Source: Seison nebaliae (lineage: Eukaryota > Rotifera > Pararotatoria > Seisonacea > Seisonidae). Taken from it: a DNA stretch of 64,000 bases. The notes beneath the pieces are model-generated. The model was not told where the DNA came from and made no database searches. It saw only the letters and a program-made list of their open reading frames with translations. The stretch spans positions 1 through 64,000 of the forward strand of contig JALJEE010001600.1 of the NCBI GenBank assembly GCA_023231475.1. Direction: 5' to 3'. Below, in pieces: positions 48,177 to 60,090 of the stretch. Position numbers and translations under genes: made by a program. The number at the start of each line of letters is the position of its first letter. Positions within the stretch are counted from its first letter, which is position 1.

Positions 48177-51107
48177 TTAATAACAAAATTCACATTGTAG
48201 AAGAAACCGTATTATGGTTTGTTCTTCTTTATAAATCAGATATTCGGATTGACCGAAAGAAGATTGTGCCGCTTTCGTAATTTTCTTCACTTTTCCTTGG
48301 GGCACTATAATTTCGTGGTTATCTATTTCAATTAATAAATCTTGTGCACTATCTGGTTCTGTTCGTCCAACAGCATGAACTGAATCATAACCTTTTGGTG
48401 CTGCTTTTAATCCACAATTGTCTTTCATAAGTTCATAGGTGCTCCCCAAAAGAACTTCATTCAAAAACATGAAACCGATTTGTTTCGAATTAACATTAGT
48501 TGTTCCAACTATTTTTATCGATCAAAAAACATAAATGTCAAAAATAAAATAACCATATCCTGATGATTTTCCATTTTCAGATGCGAAATAAATTCCTCTA
48601 CCGACACGTCCACCTGAATGTGGTAATATTCTTAGTCCCGTTTTTAAAATAGCTGCCACTACTGGTACCGAAGTGCCGTGCCATAATAATTTTCTGTTTT
48701 CTATAGAATCGAATTTATCTGCTCTTTCGAATTCTCCATCACGTTTCACTTTCCAAATATGTAAAATTTTACATTTTCTAAAACCTTGAGTATTCGTACA
48801 ATAATTTTTGATGTATGACGCTTCATCTTGTGTTGGAGCTACATAATTCAAGTTACAGTTCAGCGAATCATATTTTGAGTCTAAAGGATTTGGCTTAACA
48901 AGAACTTCTTCTTCTTTTATCGTTTCACTTTTCTTCAATAAATCCTGTGCAATCTCTATATCTGCCAATACGTTCAACATATTATATTTATCCTGTAACA
49001 TCTCCTTTGTGTTGATGGTAGGTGGTCGAGTTCGACCAAAAGCGTGTGGAATTAGAGTATAGAATTCTGATGATATTTCTGCTAATTTGCTGACTAAGAA
49101 AACGGAATTAATCCAAATGTTCATTTAAATATACCAACCACTTGTAGTTTCCATTGCATTTTCCAATTTCTCTAAAACTACATAACCTTTCGCCAATTGA
49201 CTTTTACTCAAGTTACCCAATGGCATTTTCTTAACATCTTTCCAAAAGAAAATTTTATAAAAATTGAAAAATTAATAATTATAAACTGATATTCATTTGT
49301 TTCAATGATTCAGTGAACATGTTAGAACTAAATATTAATTCTATCAATCGCTGAGTAATTAAAAGTAATTTGGATGATTCAAATGTTACGGTCGTAACTG
49401 GTGCTACATCTAACACCTGTCTTGTTTCTGAAGGTACCTTTGGAAGAATTTGTAGGAAATAGTTAAATAATTTAACTTCTTTTGATTGAATTTCAATCAA
49501 CGTATATTTACCAGCAACTGGTTCAAATTCTTTTCTCGACTCCCAATAATTCTTTGTTTTATCCAAAAACTTTTTCTCGAACGCTGTTATTGCTTTCTTC
49601 TTATCTCCAAACGTTTTAGAAGTCTTTTGTCCATTTTCACCCTTGTCAATGTCAATTGATTATAATTAATGAAAATAAATAATAACAATTCTTCCCCAAC
49701 GATTCCACATATAATATGATGACCCATCGGTTAGTAATTGAATAATGTAGAATTTGTTATTATTATTATTAATGTTTGTTTGGTTTAACATACAATCATA
49801 ATCATCTAACACCTAAACGAAATTAGAAAATTTTATTTCTCGCAAATTTTTGAAAGATTACCTTATTTTCCTAAGTGTATACACATTACGACATTACTAA
49901 GGTAACAAGAGGAATTCCGTTAAAAATATAACGATTTATTATTGACATTTTTGACGAAATAAAAAAAATAGACATAAAAATTGAACATCATGAAAATTGA
50001 TTGTCTCACAATATGCATTAAGAAAAGATTGTTTATTTCTTTGACGATATTGTTGTTTACCAATAAAACCACCCACAACCTTAATTTACTTAACAATGTT
50101 TATTTCACTTATTATCATCAGAAAAATGACTCTATTCATTATTCTTCTATATTCTGATCAAATTCTGTGACTTATTCAATATACGTACATTATTCTTTGT
50201 ACAAATTTCTCCTGTAATTATAACTGTTAGAAAGCGTTTGAAAACGGTTACTAAAAAAGAGGACTCCTTTCCGAATATAACTTGTTATTATGAAGATTAT
50301 GACCATTTAAAGAACAAATTTGTTGTCACTTTTGAACAGAGCTATGTATCAAAGATAATTGGCGATTATTCCTTAAGAATATCCATTTTCTTATATTATA
50401 TTATACTTATATATGTATATTTTCTTTATCTATTTTGAGAATATATTGACAAGACTATAATTGGAAAAAAATAAAATATATTGAACAAAATGAAGGACAA
50501 GATCCATACGGACCAATATTACATAAATATTTGGTTATCGTCTTATTTAGCTACTATGAAATACGTCAATTTTCATAATATTGAGTAGAACTATAATATG
50601 TACATAGAGATAAATTGAATAACAATTAGATGTACATACAATTTAATGAAAGTTTCTGAATAATTGAAAACTGTTTTGGAAAAATGAGAAATTCTCTATA
50701 CGGATTTTCGATTATGATAATTAATCAATATAATTTTCATAATAACATTTATATGTCACTAACAAATTGAATAGAAATACTTAATGGAAATTTCTAATTG
50801 ATAATTGAAACGACAATCTAACATGATGAGCATCGGCAAATGGATATAACGAATCAACTTCATGTTTTATTTCTTCCTTTGCCATCGCAAGTTTTTTTAT
50901 CGTTTCCGAATGTGTGCTGGTCGTGGTAGTTGTTATTTCAGTTTCAATTTCATTCTCTTCTTCCACTTCTTCATCCTCTTCAATTTTCTCGACAATTTTC
51001 CCTAACAAATTGATGATAAAATGAAAGTTCCGACTCGAAAGATTCGAGTGATATAAAACGAACTTTTTTTCGTAGTTCTTCGTCCTCTTGGCATGATTAT
51101 TGAGCAA
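48177..51107 (-). CDS. PARP3: Poly(ADP-ribose) polymerase, PARP3-like
   Basis: Exons 49812-49687, 49641-49287, 49237-49139, 49093-48554 and 48508-48177; an N-terminal exon ending at 50823 (to 51107) is joined on weaker evidence. A nuclear DNA-break sensor. The WGR domain (DDYDCMLNQTNINNN, FYIIQLL, WNRWGRIGENGQ) is followed by the helical regulatory domain (KYTLIEIQ, MNIDVKKMPLGNLSKSQLAKGY, SSEFYTLIPHAFGR, LADIEIAQ) and the catalytic domain. The H-Y-E triad is present: RKLLWHGT, GRGIYFAS, SQSEYLIY. The segments LKTGLRILPHSGGRVGRGIYFASEN, KGYDSVHAVGRTEPDSAQD and IVPQGKV point to PARP3 and not PARP1/2. The proposed first exon encodes an acidic region ending VDSLYPFADAHH, which joins to VLDDYDC across a 1-kb intron. 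No N-terminal zinc fingers. Confidence 0.9.
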
Positions 51108-51323
51108 AGAATTTCACAATAATTATCAACTATTTAATTATGTCCACAAGAGAATTATGTAAGGTTATCGGGAACGACGTCAGTCTAATTTGTGAGAGAT
51201 GGAAATAAAAATGAAAAATTGTCCCAATTGACATTGAATGATGAAATAATTTGTTTAAACAGACGGCCAATATTTTTTCGAATTTACACAACTTTTTTTA
51301 GATTTACCAGTTTCACACTTGTT

Positions 51324-52569
51324 ATGTCGACTGGTAGTCAACCACTTGTATGGAAAGGTTGTCCATCGAAACCGAAACCGATGGAGGAAAAGAATTTGTC
51401 GAATATTTTAATCATAAAGAAGCCGACGACTGATCTCATCGATCCGTTTCAACAATTGATATGTTACCTGATCTCATCGAACAATTTCGAAACTTTAGTT
51501 ATCGAAGGACGTGATTGGCAGAAAACAGCGTTGGCACAAGATCCCTCATCATTGACATGTGGATCGACGAGGATTAAATTTCTTCATGTAGAGCAGGCGA
51601 TGGATAATGAGAGGACGTTCGACGAATATAATCAATTATCAGAAGAAGCGAAAGAAATTCTAAATAGTATTGATATCGTTATATGTTTAGGTGGTGACGG
51701 TACATTCCTCTATGCGTCTTCATTGTTCCAAGTTCTTTTCTTTCCCAAACATCTTTTCTCATTAAGATTTTCTATTTCTTTTGTTTAACTAAAAAAATAG
51801 GGTAAATGTCCTCCAATTCTCCCATTTAAATTGGGCTCCTTAGGATTCCTCACGTCCTTCAACTTTCTTCAATATCAATCAGTTCTCAAACAATGTTTCA
51901 GTGGTTCTCATTTTTTATTTTATTTTAATTCAAACAATTCTTTAAACGCATTTTTTTAAAGGTGAATTAAGTACAATGAATAGAACACGATTAAACTGTC
52001 GAATTAAATCAGAAAATCGCAACGGCAATTTTCTCATTTTAAACGACATCACTTTCGATCGAGGAATTTCACCTAATTTCTCTTTTCTTCGAATTTATAT
52101 TAACGACAAATTCGTTACCACTGTACAGGGTGATGGACTAATAATCGCCACACCCACCGGATCAACATCATATGCGATGTCGGCCGGATCATCTCTAGTT
52201 CATCCTTTGGTTTCCGCTATGCTCATCGTACCAATCTGTCCACACACTCTATCATTCCGTCCAGTAGTCATTCCAGCAGAAAATGTTCGTTTACGAATTA
52301 CAATGGATGATTCGTCCAGATCGAATTGTAACGTTTTATTTGATGGACGACATAGAATGGCACTCCAACCTAACGAATCGTTAGTGTTTCTTTCAAGAAG
52401 ATATTTATGAGAAAAACTTATTCTCTTTCGTTCATTCAGAATCGAAATAACATTATCAGATCATCCTATTCCCACCGTCTGTTTAAGAGATTCGATGCAT
52501 GATTGGTTCTCATCGTTGGCCGAATGTTTACATTGGAATCATCGTGTGCAACAGAAAGCAATGGATTAA
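51324..52569 (+). CDS. NADK: NAD kinase (cytosolic, human-type)
   Basis: Exons: up to 51731, 51801-51903, 51962-52379 and 52440-52569; introns start GTTCTT, GTTCTC, GTTAGT. It phosphorylates NAD to NADP. Motifs: WKGCPSKPKP, NILIIKKP, CLGGDGTFLYASSLFQG (the GGDG site), PFKLGSLGFLTSFNF, LNDITFDRG, TTVQGDGLIIATPTGSTSYAMSAGSS, PICPHTLSFRPVVIPA, VLFDGRHR, and the C-terminal VCLRDSMHDWFSSLAECLHWN. The start is uncertain: the ATG at 51324 precedes the conserved part, and an upstream in-frame ATG at 51192 would add 44 residues. The last intron is fixed by restoring ESIEITLSDHPIP. Confidence 0.94.
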
Positions 52570-52579
52570 ACAAAATTTA

Positions 52580-53363
52580 TTATTCTTCAAATTCTTCTTC
52601 ATCTGATGATGTTGGAGGCAAATCTCGATTTGGTGTTTCTAGAAAAAGATAATTATTTTTCAACTATATTTATTCATATCCTCTCTATCAATAAAGTATC
52701 TTTTGTCGAGTTTAAAATAAATATGTTAAAATTTAACAATTTTTCTTTTTTGATAGAACAACAGGAATAAAAATTCAAACCATTTGCATCAATATATTTT
52801 TGTATGATTGATTGTTGTTTTTCAACGATCTCCTTCGAATCCATACACTTCTTATATTCGTCCAACAAAACTTTATTTAATTTAATGAAAGAATAGCCCC
52901 AAGTAAAACAAGTGAGAACGTCGATAGCTTTCTCTTCGAAACCTGAGTCGATAATGAATTGGATAATGTTCATAATATAATTGTAAAAAATCTAACCAAC
53001 TATCCAAAGAGCAGCAGCAAATGCTTCAGCACAAGATAAAATTTCAGGACGCCCATAATTGATGGGATTGGCTGCAATTAGATAAGGCAAAAGACGATCA
53101 GCTTTTGAACGAACTTTCCTTTCACTTACATCATCTAATCGATGCCATGAACAATCGATTGTTGCCAATCCACATTGTGCCATCAAATTTCGATCAGTTC
53201 TAGATAGAATTATTGTTCCATTTGATGTTAATGCAACACCGGGGAAATATGATGCCGTTTTCAATAATCGACATCGTCCCATTCTCACTAATCGACGACC
53301 ACTACATTTCTTTGGATCACAATGTCCAAAATCCCATAACGCCAAATGAACATTCTCTTCCAT
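52580..53363 (-). CDS. TSR3: TSR3, 18S rRNA aminocarboxypropyltransferase
   Basis: Exons 53363-52997, 52942-52781 and 52638-52580; introns start GTTAGA and GTTTGA. The enzyme uses SAM to add an aminocarboxypropyl group to a hypermodified uridine of 18S rRNA late in small-subunit maturation. Motifs: WDFGHCDPKKCSGRRLVRMG, GLATIDCSWHRLDD, RLLPYLIAANPINYGRPEILSCAEAFAAALWIVG, FTWGYSFIKLNKVLLDEYKKC, and an acidic tail SSDEEEFEE typical of the eukaryotic protein. Complete. Its stop codon and the NADK stop on the other strand are 10 bases apart. Confidence 0.94.
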
Positions 53364-54076
53364 CGATCGTTCGGAAATGGATAATTGTGAAGTAATGAAA
53401 TAATTATTATCTATATATAAATAATAAGAATGAAATTTTTCTCTTTAATTTATATTGGAACATTTCAATTTTTTCCATTTTATAATTTCAATTTTTTATC
53501 TTATAATTAAGAAGGAAACGTGTTAAATAAATTGTCGATGGGAAGAAATTTGAATAAATTTTATTTTATATTAATTTATCTGATTCTTTTAATTTTATTC
53601 TACTTCTTATTAACTGGAACGAAAAATGAAATAAAATGTAGTTTCTGTAATTAAAAGACATTTCTCAAAACCGATTGAAATTTCATATTCGAATAATAAT
53701 TTGGGAATAAATATTTTTCTCGAAAGAATCAATATGAAAATGATTTCTTTCGATATGACTGAATCAATTGTAAGTTGTTTGATTTTTGATTTCAATAATT
53801 TCTTCCAACAAATTTGTGTTTCTTAATAAAAATTATTCTGATTCGATTTTAAATAAAATTATGTCATTAAAATATTTTAATTTTTGAAAATGAGAAATAT
53901 TCTTTAGAATGAAAATTATTTCTTATTTCTACTGATGTTCAATATTTGAAGGTTTATAGTGAAAAGAAGAAGTTGACATAGAGGAAAATTGAATTTAAAT
54001 ATGGAAAAAATAAGTGGAAATTTATAAAGTATTTGAATAAATTTACTAATGAAAGAAGAAGAAAGAAAGAAACGAA
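53364..54076. other. Intergenic DNA
   Basis: AT-rich; no gene supported. It contains the TSR3 upstream region and the 3' flank of the next minus-strand gene. Confidence 0.4.
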
Positions 54077-55579
54077 TTAATTATAATTATAAAGTTTTAA
54101 CAAGAAATTAAAGTGAATTGGACCTAAAGGAAAAAATGATTGCAAATAATAAGTACCATTACATTCTTGACGCATTGTGACGAATGATGGTTCTGTCGAC
54201 ACCATTGAACAACTAGAAGAATTCAATCGACCATTATTTATATCTGTCAACATTTTACCTCTTGGAACTTTGATTACTTGATTCCATAATTCGTCACGTA
54301 GAAGACCAGTAATAAGTATATTATCATCTTTCAACGTTTTAATATAATCACTTAAAATGACTATTTTTCGAATGAATGTTGGTTGAATAAGATAACCGGA
54401 TGCAGTACAATATGGAGGATTGTATTCGTACGGATATTCCTGACAATTCTCCGAAGACGATTTCTCATTCTCCATCAATTTCAAACATGAAATATCACCA
54501 GTAGTAATTAGTTCCTGTTCGTTTTCTTCGAACGATTCTAATAGTTTCGAAATATTTGGTATGATATCATCCGTTAATTTCATTATTAGATCAGGCATAA
54601 TATATTTGAAATTCCATTTGTTGACATCCAAATGAAATGAACCTAATAAATCTTTACAGTTATTATAATGTTCGAGATGGTCAATAGTCTGACAAGCAGT
54701 GATTGATTTGAATGAGAAACGTGTGAATGAAGAATGGAACCATTTCATCCAACTAATATGTTTAGCTGCTTCATGATCATCAATCATATTAAAGAGTAAA
54801 TAATTGACGATTTGATGAGATATCTTCATTTCATTAAATATCTCACTTTTAGATATAACTGATAAATGATTTATTCTTAATAGATTTGTTAAAGATCCGA
54901 AAATATGTCCATGTTTCTTATCCAAATATTTCAGTTCAATTAAATGATCATTCACTTTCGCAAATTCATTCAGATATCTCAATTCTCTCGCGTCTTTCAT
55001 ACCCAACACAAAAACAACATGAACGAGATATTTATCGAATTCTTGTTTTGTGGAAAATAGTTTTCTTATAGTTTCTCGTCTTTGCACATGTATTGCATCA
55101 CGTCCAGTATGAATGATGATTAATAAATATTTCTTTTTTTTTCCATTTTTAGGAATTCCAAATATTTTCATTTTTTTCTTCTCCTTCAATGGAGGAATAA
55201 TTATCATCGGTAATGAGAATGGTTCTAATTGCACTGGATAATTCAGATCTCCAAGCAACAGATCTGTATTATTCTCTCCTAAAAAGTTATTCAGTTTTTC
55301 TGGTCGAAAACAACCTTCCTTCAATTTATTTCTCCAAACACTATCGAAATCACGTCTTGACGATTGCAAATTTTTCACAATTGTTTTTTTCAATTTATCA
55401 TCTTCAGTTGAAGAACCCAACGATTTCTCAACAATCTTCTCAGATAACAACAACAATCTGAAGATAAGAACGATCGAGAGAAGGATTATGAATGGCACAC
55501 AGAAATACCAATAGCGAAGTCTTTGATGCAAATATTGGAAAAGGAGATTGCGTTTTCTACTAAATTTCACTCGCAACAT
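54077..55579 (-). CDS. GT31-family glycosyltransferase (beta-1,3-galactosyltransferase-like)
   Basis: An intronless 500-residue type II membrane protein: signal anchor FCVPFIILLSIVLIFRLLLL near residues 27-46, a stem, then a divergent GT31 domain. Matching segments are YLLIIIHTGRDAIHVQRRETIRKLF (family: R-R-x-A-I-R-x-T-W), VHVVFVLGMKD, a K-L-T-D-D-I motif at the DxD site followed by IPNISKLLESF, and YNPPYCTASGYLIQPTFIRKI (family: Y-P-x-Y-x-x-G-x-G-Y). It would work in the Golgi. The domain is far from well-known members and the metal motif has only T-D-D, so substrate and even activity are uncertain. Confidence 0.68.
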   Translation of the reverse strand: MLRVKFSRKRNLLFQYLHQRLRYWYFCVPFIILLSIVLIFRLLLLSEKIVEKSLGSSTEDDKLKKTIVKNLQSSRRDFDSVWRNKLKEGCFRPEKLNNFLGENNTDLLLGDLNYPVQLEPFSLPMIIIPPLKEKKKMKIFGIPKNGKKKKYLLIIIHTGRDAIHVQRRETIRKLFSTKQEFDKYLVHVVFVLGMKDARELRYLNEFAKVNDHLIELKYLDKKHGHIFGSLTNLLRINHLSVISKSEIFNEMKISHQIVNYLLFNMIDDHEAAKHISWMKWFHSSFTRFSFKSITACQTIDHLEHYNNCKDLLGSFHLDVNKWNFKYIMPDLIMKLTDDIIPNISKLLESFEENEQELITTGDISCLKLMENEKSSSENCQEYPYEYNPPYCTASGYLIQPTFIRKIVILSDYIKTLKDDNILITGLLRDELWNQVIKVPRGKMLTDINNGRLNSSSCSMVSTEPSFVTMRQECNGTYYLQSFFPLGPIHFNFLLKLYNYN

Positions 55580-56011
55580 ATTATTGTAATGATATTTAGA
55601 AAATAAAAATCCGAATCATATCTCCTATTATTCCTAATATTCTCATGAAATGTACCAGTTGTATTGAAGACGTACTTCAATAAACAGTTGGAGAATATTA
55701 GAAGAAAGAATATTTCCTTAAAAATTATACCGTCGAAAGGAATTTTAACATTTGCTCCTCAATATTCATGTTTCATATTATATTTACCATCATTATACAG
55801 AAATCTTATAATATTATAATATATTATCTTTTTCTAATTGCTTTATCATCATCAAATGAGAATGAAAATTGAAAGAACCTAAATACGATTTAATTGAATT
55901 TATTGGAATGTTTAAATTATGTTGTGATTAGAATGAAAGATTATCAAAAATTATACTGAAAATTTAATTTTCATGTTTATCAATATCCTTAGAAGGATTG
56001 TGAATATTCAC
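55580..56011. other. Intergenic DNA
   Basis: Nothing recognised. Confidence 0.4.
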
Positions 56012-56146
56012 CTATGATTTGTAATTATAGTCATCTGGCATCTGATAATCAGGTTCTATTTGATCTCCGCTGTAATCCTTGTATTGGCCATTAACATATG
56101 ATATTGCAAAGAAGAAAGCAAAAAGCAATTGTAAATCAAATTCCAT
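56012..56146 (-). CDS. Small secreted peptide, 44 residues
   Basis: The frame reads MEFDLQLLFAFFFAISYVNG, then QYKDYSGDQIEPD and ends YNYKS-stop. The first 20 residues look like a perfect signal peptide; the remaining 24 are acidic and tyrosine-rich (5 Y), with DY repeats. A polypyrimidine tract ending in CAG lies just upstream of the ATG, so an untranslated first exon is possible, and a TATATAAAT stands about 70 bases upstream. There are no dibasic cleavage sites, which argues against a classical neuropeptide. Inference: small extracellular or venom/saliva/cuticle-type peptide; function unknown. Confidence 0.5.
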   Translation of the reverse strand: MEFDLQLLFAFFFAISYVNGQYKDYSGDQIEPDYQMPDDYNYKS

Positions 56147-56653
56147 AAGAAACTGAAAAAAAACATAAATTGGAGAATTGTGGAATTTCTAATTTATTTA
56201 TATACTTAATCCAATTCATATTTCTTATTGTGTTGGGGCGGATAACTCTCATCAACTCTTCAAATTTATCGACTTAATGTTAACTGTTGTTAGAATTTGG
56301 TTAGAGAAACTGTTTTATCATCATGTTCTATTACCCCCAACGAGTACGCGGTGTACATTTTTTTTAATAGTTGAATTTTTCACATTAATTTAATCGAACC
56401 CACATTCTTTATGTTTTTCATTCCCTTCTTTTTTCTTGAAACTAACTTAGAATTTAAAGTTCGTTTGAAGAAAATTAACAAATTTCTTTGGATATCGATA
56501 AAAATCGGAAAATCTCAGATTTATTTGTCAATTCAATGAATTACCGATTGTTTCATATATATGGTTGAAAAAAATATCCTAAATTATTAGAATTAGTACA
56601 TATAACAATTATAAGTATTATATATAATGATGATTGAAACAAGGTTTCGAATA
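56147..56653. other. Intergenic DNA
   Basis: AT-rich; no gene beyond the peptide's possible 5' region. Confidence 0.4.
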
Positions 56654-58186
56654 TTATTTGCTCTTGTGATCTGGTGGTGGATCGAGACTGAACATCTTCT
56701 GACATTTTACAGTAATATTATCTAGAAATAATAAAATAGACATTAAAAAAATGGAATGGAAGGAGATTAAACTCATTACAGAACTGAAAGATTTCTTGCC
56801 AATACCAGGATTTAGGAAGATGAGATAAAACGGAACTCCAGATAAGATGAGAATGATAGCAATGAAAAAATTCCGTTTATTGTAGATAGCTGCTAAACCG
56901 AATATCAGAATGGACAATATAACATAGATGTATGATAATATAATCGGAGGTTTAAATTCTCCGATACCTTCAGGATGTTTTCTCCTTAAATAAATAGAAA
57001 TTCCAACTGTAACGGCTATTGGACCCCAAGTGGCAAGACCGGCACATTCCACTAACAGTTCTATACTAGGAAACATTACAAAGAATATTCCTATCACTCC
57101 AGCCATAACAAATGCGACAATTGGAGTATTCTTCTTGTTGTGTAACATTGTTAAGACGGTTGGCATTTGTTCTTCTCTTGCTCCCACGAAAAAAAGTCGT
57201 GATAAATTGAATATTTGTCCATTACAACTGCCCATTGTGGAGAATAATACAAAAATCGGCATTACATATACTAATGGTTGATATATTTTTTGTACATAAG
57301 TCACACCGATAGCATTGGAGACTAATGCTTCATCAAGACTAATGACCGTAAAGTAACTACAGAGAGTAAGAAGGTAACAGGAGACAATGATGGTAATGGA
57401 CATCATGATTGCTAAAGGAATGTTTCGTTTCGGGTTAATTACTTCCTCCGCCACCGTATTCAAATAATTCCAAGAATTATAAGAGAAGAGAGCATGATAA
57501 CATGCCATACCAAATCCAGTGATGGAATATGATGTACCCAACCACATCGTTCGATAATTGTCAATTTTGCCTTGATAGAATTGAAGAATTCCCAATCCGA
57601 TAAATAGAATTAAAGCGAACACTTTCATGACCATCGTCACATTTTGTAATCGTAAACTGTGTCTAGTACCGACAATGTTAATTGAAACGAGAAACAAAAT
57701 AAGACATATGGCAATTAATTTGATCGCTGGTTTTGGAATATTAACACAGTCACCATAAAATGGAGCAATTGAATAATAGGCGAATGTGAGTGCGTTGATA
57801 GTTATCGTCGTTCCTCGAACGATGAAACAATCGACATACAATTTGAGAAATCCACAAAATTTACCAAAATAGTCCATGATGTAAGCATAATCACCACCCG
57901 ATTTCGGTATACCAACTCCCAATTCTCCATAAGAGAAACAACCGCAAAATGAATAAAATCCACATAACACCCAAACCACCATTGCCATGCCAATGCTTCC
58001 TGTGGTTGTTAAGACTCCTTTAACATTAACGAAAATTCCTATAATTAATTGAGCATTCTATATGTTCATAATGATGATAATTTGATTATAACCTGATCCA
58101 ATAACGCTGCCAACAATGATACTGATGGCATTGAAGAGAGTGATGGTCCGTCGGAGATTGTTCGATGCATTATCATTCTCCGTCAT
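56654..58186 (-). CDS. SLC7 amino-acid transporter (LAT-type light chain)
   Basis: Exons 58186-58093, 58038-56785 and 56721-56654; introns start GTTATA and GTTCTG. About 470 residues with 12 expected membrane helices. Substrate motif GSVIGSGIFVNVKGVL in TM1; SYGELGVGIPKSGGDYAY; the cysteine (FYGDCVNIPKPAIKLIA) that in LAT proteins forms the disulfide to the heavy chain (4F2hc/rBAT); YNSWNYLNTVAEEVINPKRNIPLAI; GSCNGQIFNLSRLFFVGAREEQMP. The C-terminus VKCQKMFSL resembles LAT1. It would exchange neutral amino acids at the plasma membrane. The last intron is chosen by keeping KSF-NNITVKCQK in frame. Confidence 0.9.
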
Positions 58187-58741
58187 TTTGAAGTTACCGA
58201 AATTATCAGTTATTCGTTTTGGTAAGAGACAACAAATGTCGAATGGCCAAATAGGAAACTTTCAATATTGAAACGTCATCATGGAAATGATGAAATCGAT
58301 TATCGAAGGTCTCTATAATGTTCGTATAATTCATAATGGCAAAGAATTATAGGTGAATTGATCGATAAAATGTTCGATGCCTAGTTCAGTCTGATAGTAT
58401 CTCTTAATACAACGCACAATATTGACCCGAAAACACACAGAAACATTGTTGAAAATTAATTAGTTACTCACTTTTTTATCATGAAATAGAGTCTCCTTAT
58501 TGAAACTATTTCCGAATGAACAAACCATCTAATTTACTCACATTCATTTAGAGAAGAATAAGAAAGTAAATTTTATTTAAAAAAATACAATATATTATAA
58601 TGAAATTAAAACTAAAAGATGATTCACCAAATGAGATGTATGATCAACTTCAATCCATCCATGAATATTTACAAGGAGATGTATGTTCTTATAGAACAAA
58701 TTAAATTGGAAATGAACGAAAAGAAAAATTTAATGGAAAAT
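58187..58741. other. Intergenic DNA
   Basis: No gene recognised; presumably the SLC7 promoter region on the minus strand and the 3' flank of the coiled-coil gene. Confidence 0.4.
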
Positions 58742-59829
58742 TTAATCACGTAAAATGTCTTGTAATTTTTGCAGTATCGATCGATATGGCGGGGTCAATG
58801 ATCTACTTTCCCTTTGTTCTCTCAACATTTCATTATTTAATTTATCATCATCATCATCATCAACAACATTGTCATCATTGTTTTTATCATACAAACGATG
58901 ATTATTTATCGTACAATTCATTTCTTCCTCGTCGTCAGTTGTTGTTCGACGGGCGTTATCATATTCTTGAATTGTTGTGAGCGAATCAGGAAATTTCACC
59001 GAAGATTTTGATCGTCTCAAATTATTATTCGTTTCATTCCGCACATCAAACATTGATTGGAAATGACGATTATTCTGATATTTCTCTTCCAATTCTCGAT
59101 AGCGAGTTAGAAGAAGATTATACAAATCGAAAATTTCAGTGAAAAGTGAAGGACGTTCTTCAACTGGATCAATTTCATTAAACTGTTCCGTTTCATTTAT
59201 AATATCATGATCTCTCTCGTCTTCGTAAATCTCTTCAATTGTCGTCGATTTGGGAAGTGGTCGATGTTTCTCATATAAATTAATCAATTCTTTCGATAAA
59301 GTTTCACAATTCGTACAGTTTAACCGACAATCGATTTCTTTATCAAATTTTTTAGTTTTTGGACTTCTCCTCAATTTCTCTTTAACATTTTCTATTTTCT
59401 CCTTCTTCATTTCCGTCATTATTCCAATGGATCGAGTTTCAACCATTTCCTGGCATTGTAATTGCATTTTCTCATACATCTTTTCATTTGATAAAACTAA
59501 ATCTTTCCATCTTTTCAATTGATGAATTCAATTACAAAAAATTCAGAAACTTTCGGATTTCCTTATCTTTCTCTTTTACTTCTTTCGTCAATTCCTTCAA
59601 TTTTGTCATTTGTTGCCGATTGTCTACTTCCAATGAATAAGCGTAACTTGTTTCTCGTTCACGATACTTTTGAGCTTCTAATCGTTGACAATCTAATGTC
59701 TATAAATATTTATAATTTTAGAGAGAATTAAATAAAAACCTTAATAATTTCATCTTTCATTAATAAATCTTTTTCCATTTCGGTGAATTTCTCGATGAGT
59801 AATTCAATTTTTTCTTCTAAAAATTCCAT
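58742..59829 (-). CDS. Coiled-coil protein, family not recognised
   Basis: Exons 59829-59740, 59699-59551 and 59510-58742; introns (40 nt each) start GTTTTT and GTTTCT. About 335 residues. The N-terminal 110 residues form a heptad-rich coiled coil (MEFLEEKIELLIEKFTEMEKD, EEK/KELTKEVKEKDKEIRK). A C-x2-C pair (CTNCETLSKELINLY) follows, then a second coiled coil (FDLYNLLLTRYRELEEKYQN) and an acidic, disordered C-terminus with a run of aspartates (VVDDDDDDK). It may be a cytoskeletal or cargo adaptor, but I cannot place it in a family. Confidence 0.65.
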
Positions 59830-60090
59830 GAATCAATTAGAAAAACAGGAGATGGTAAAAGTTGAGATGAAACCATGACTAAAAATGTGAGGATGATCAA
59901 CATCATTTTTTTCATTAGGATATTCACTCATCTTTTTTTCTAATTCATAATTTCTTCCAAGAAAATGATGGGAGGAAGATGAATTTGTTATATATTTGAA
60001 GAAGAGACTAAGGAAAAAATGGAATTCTAATTTTATATAAATACGAAAGTTTTTTTTACGAATAACAATTAAAATATTTGAAAAATTGAG

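Noticed and set aside
58786-58980. His-rich frame (+) opposite the coiled-coil gene
   Set aside because: It is the complement of the aspartate run in the real gene.
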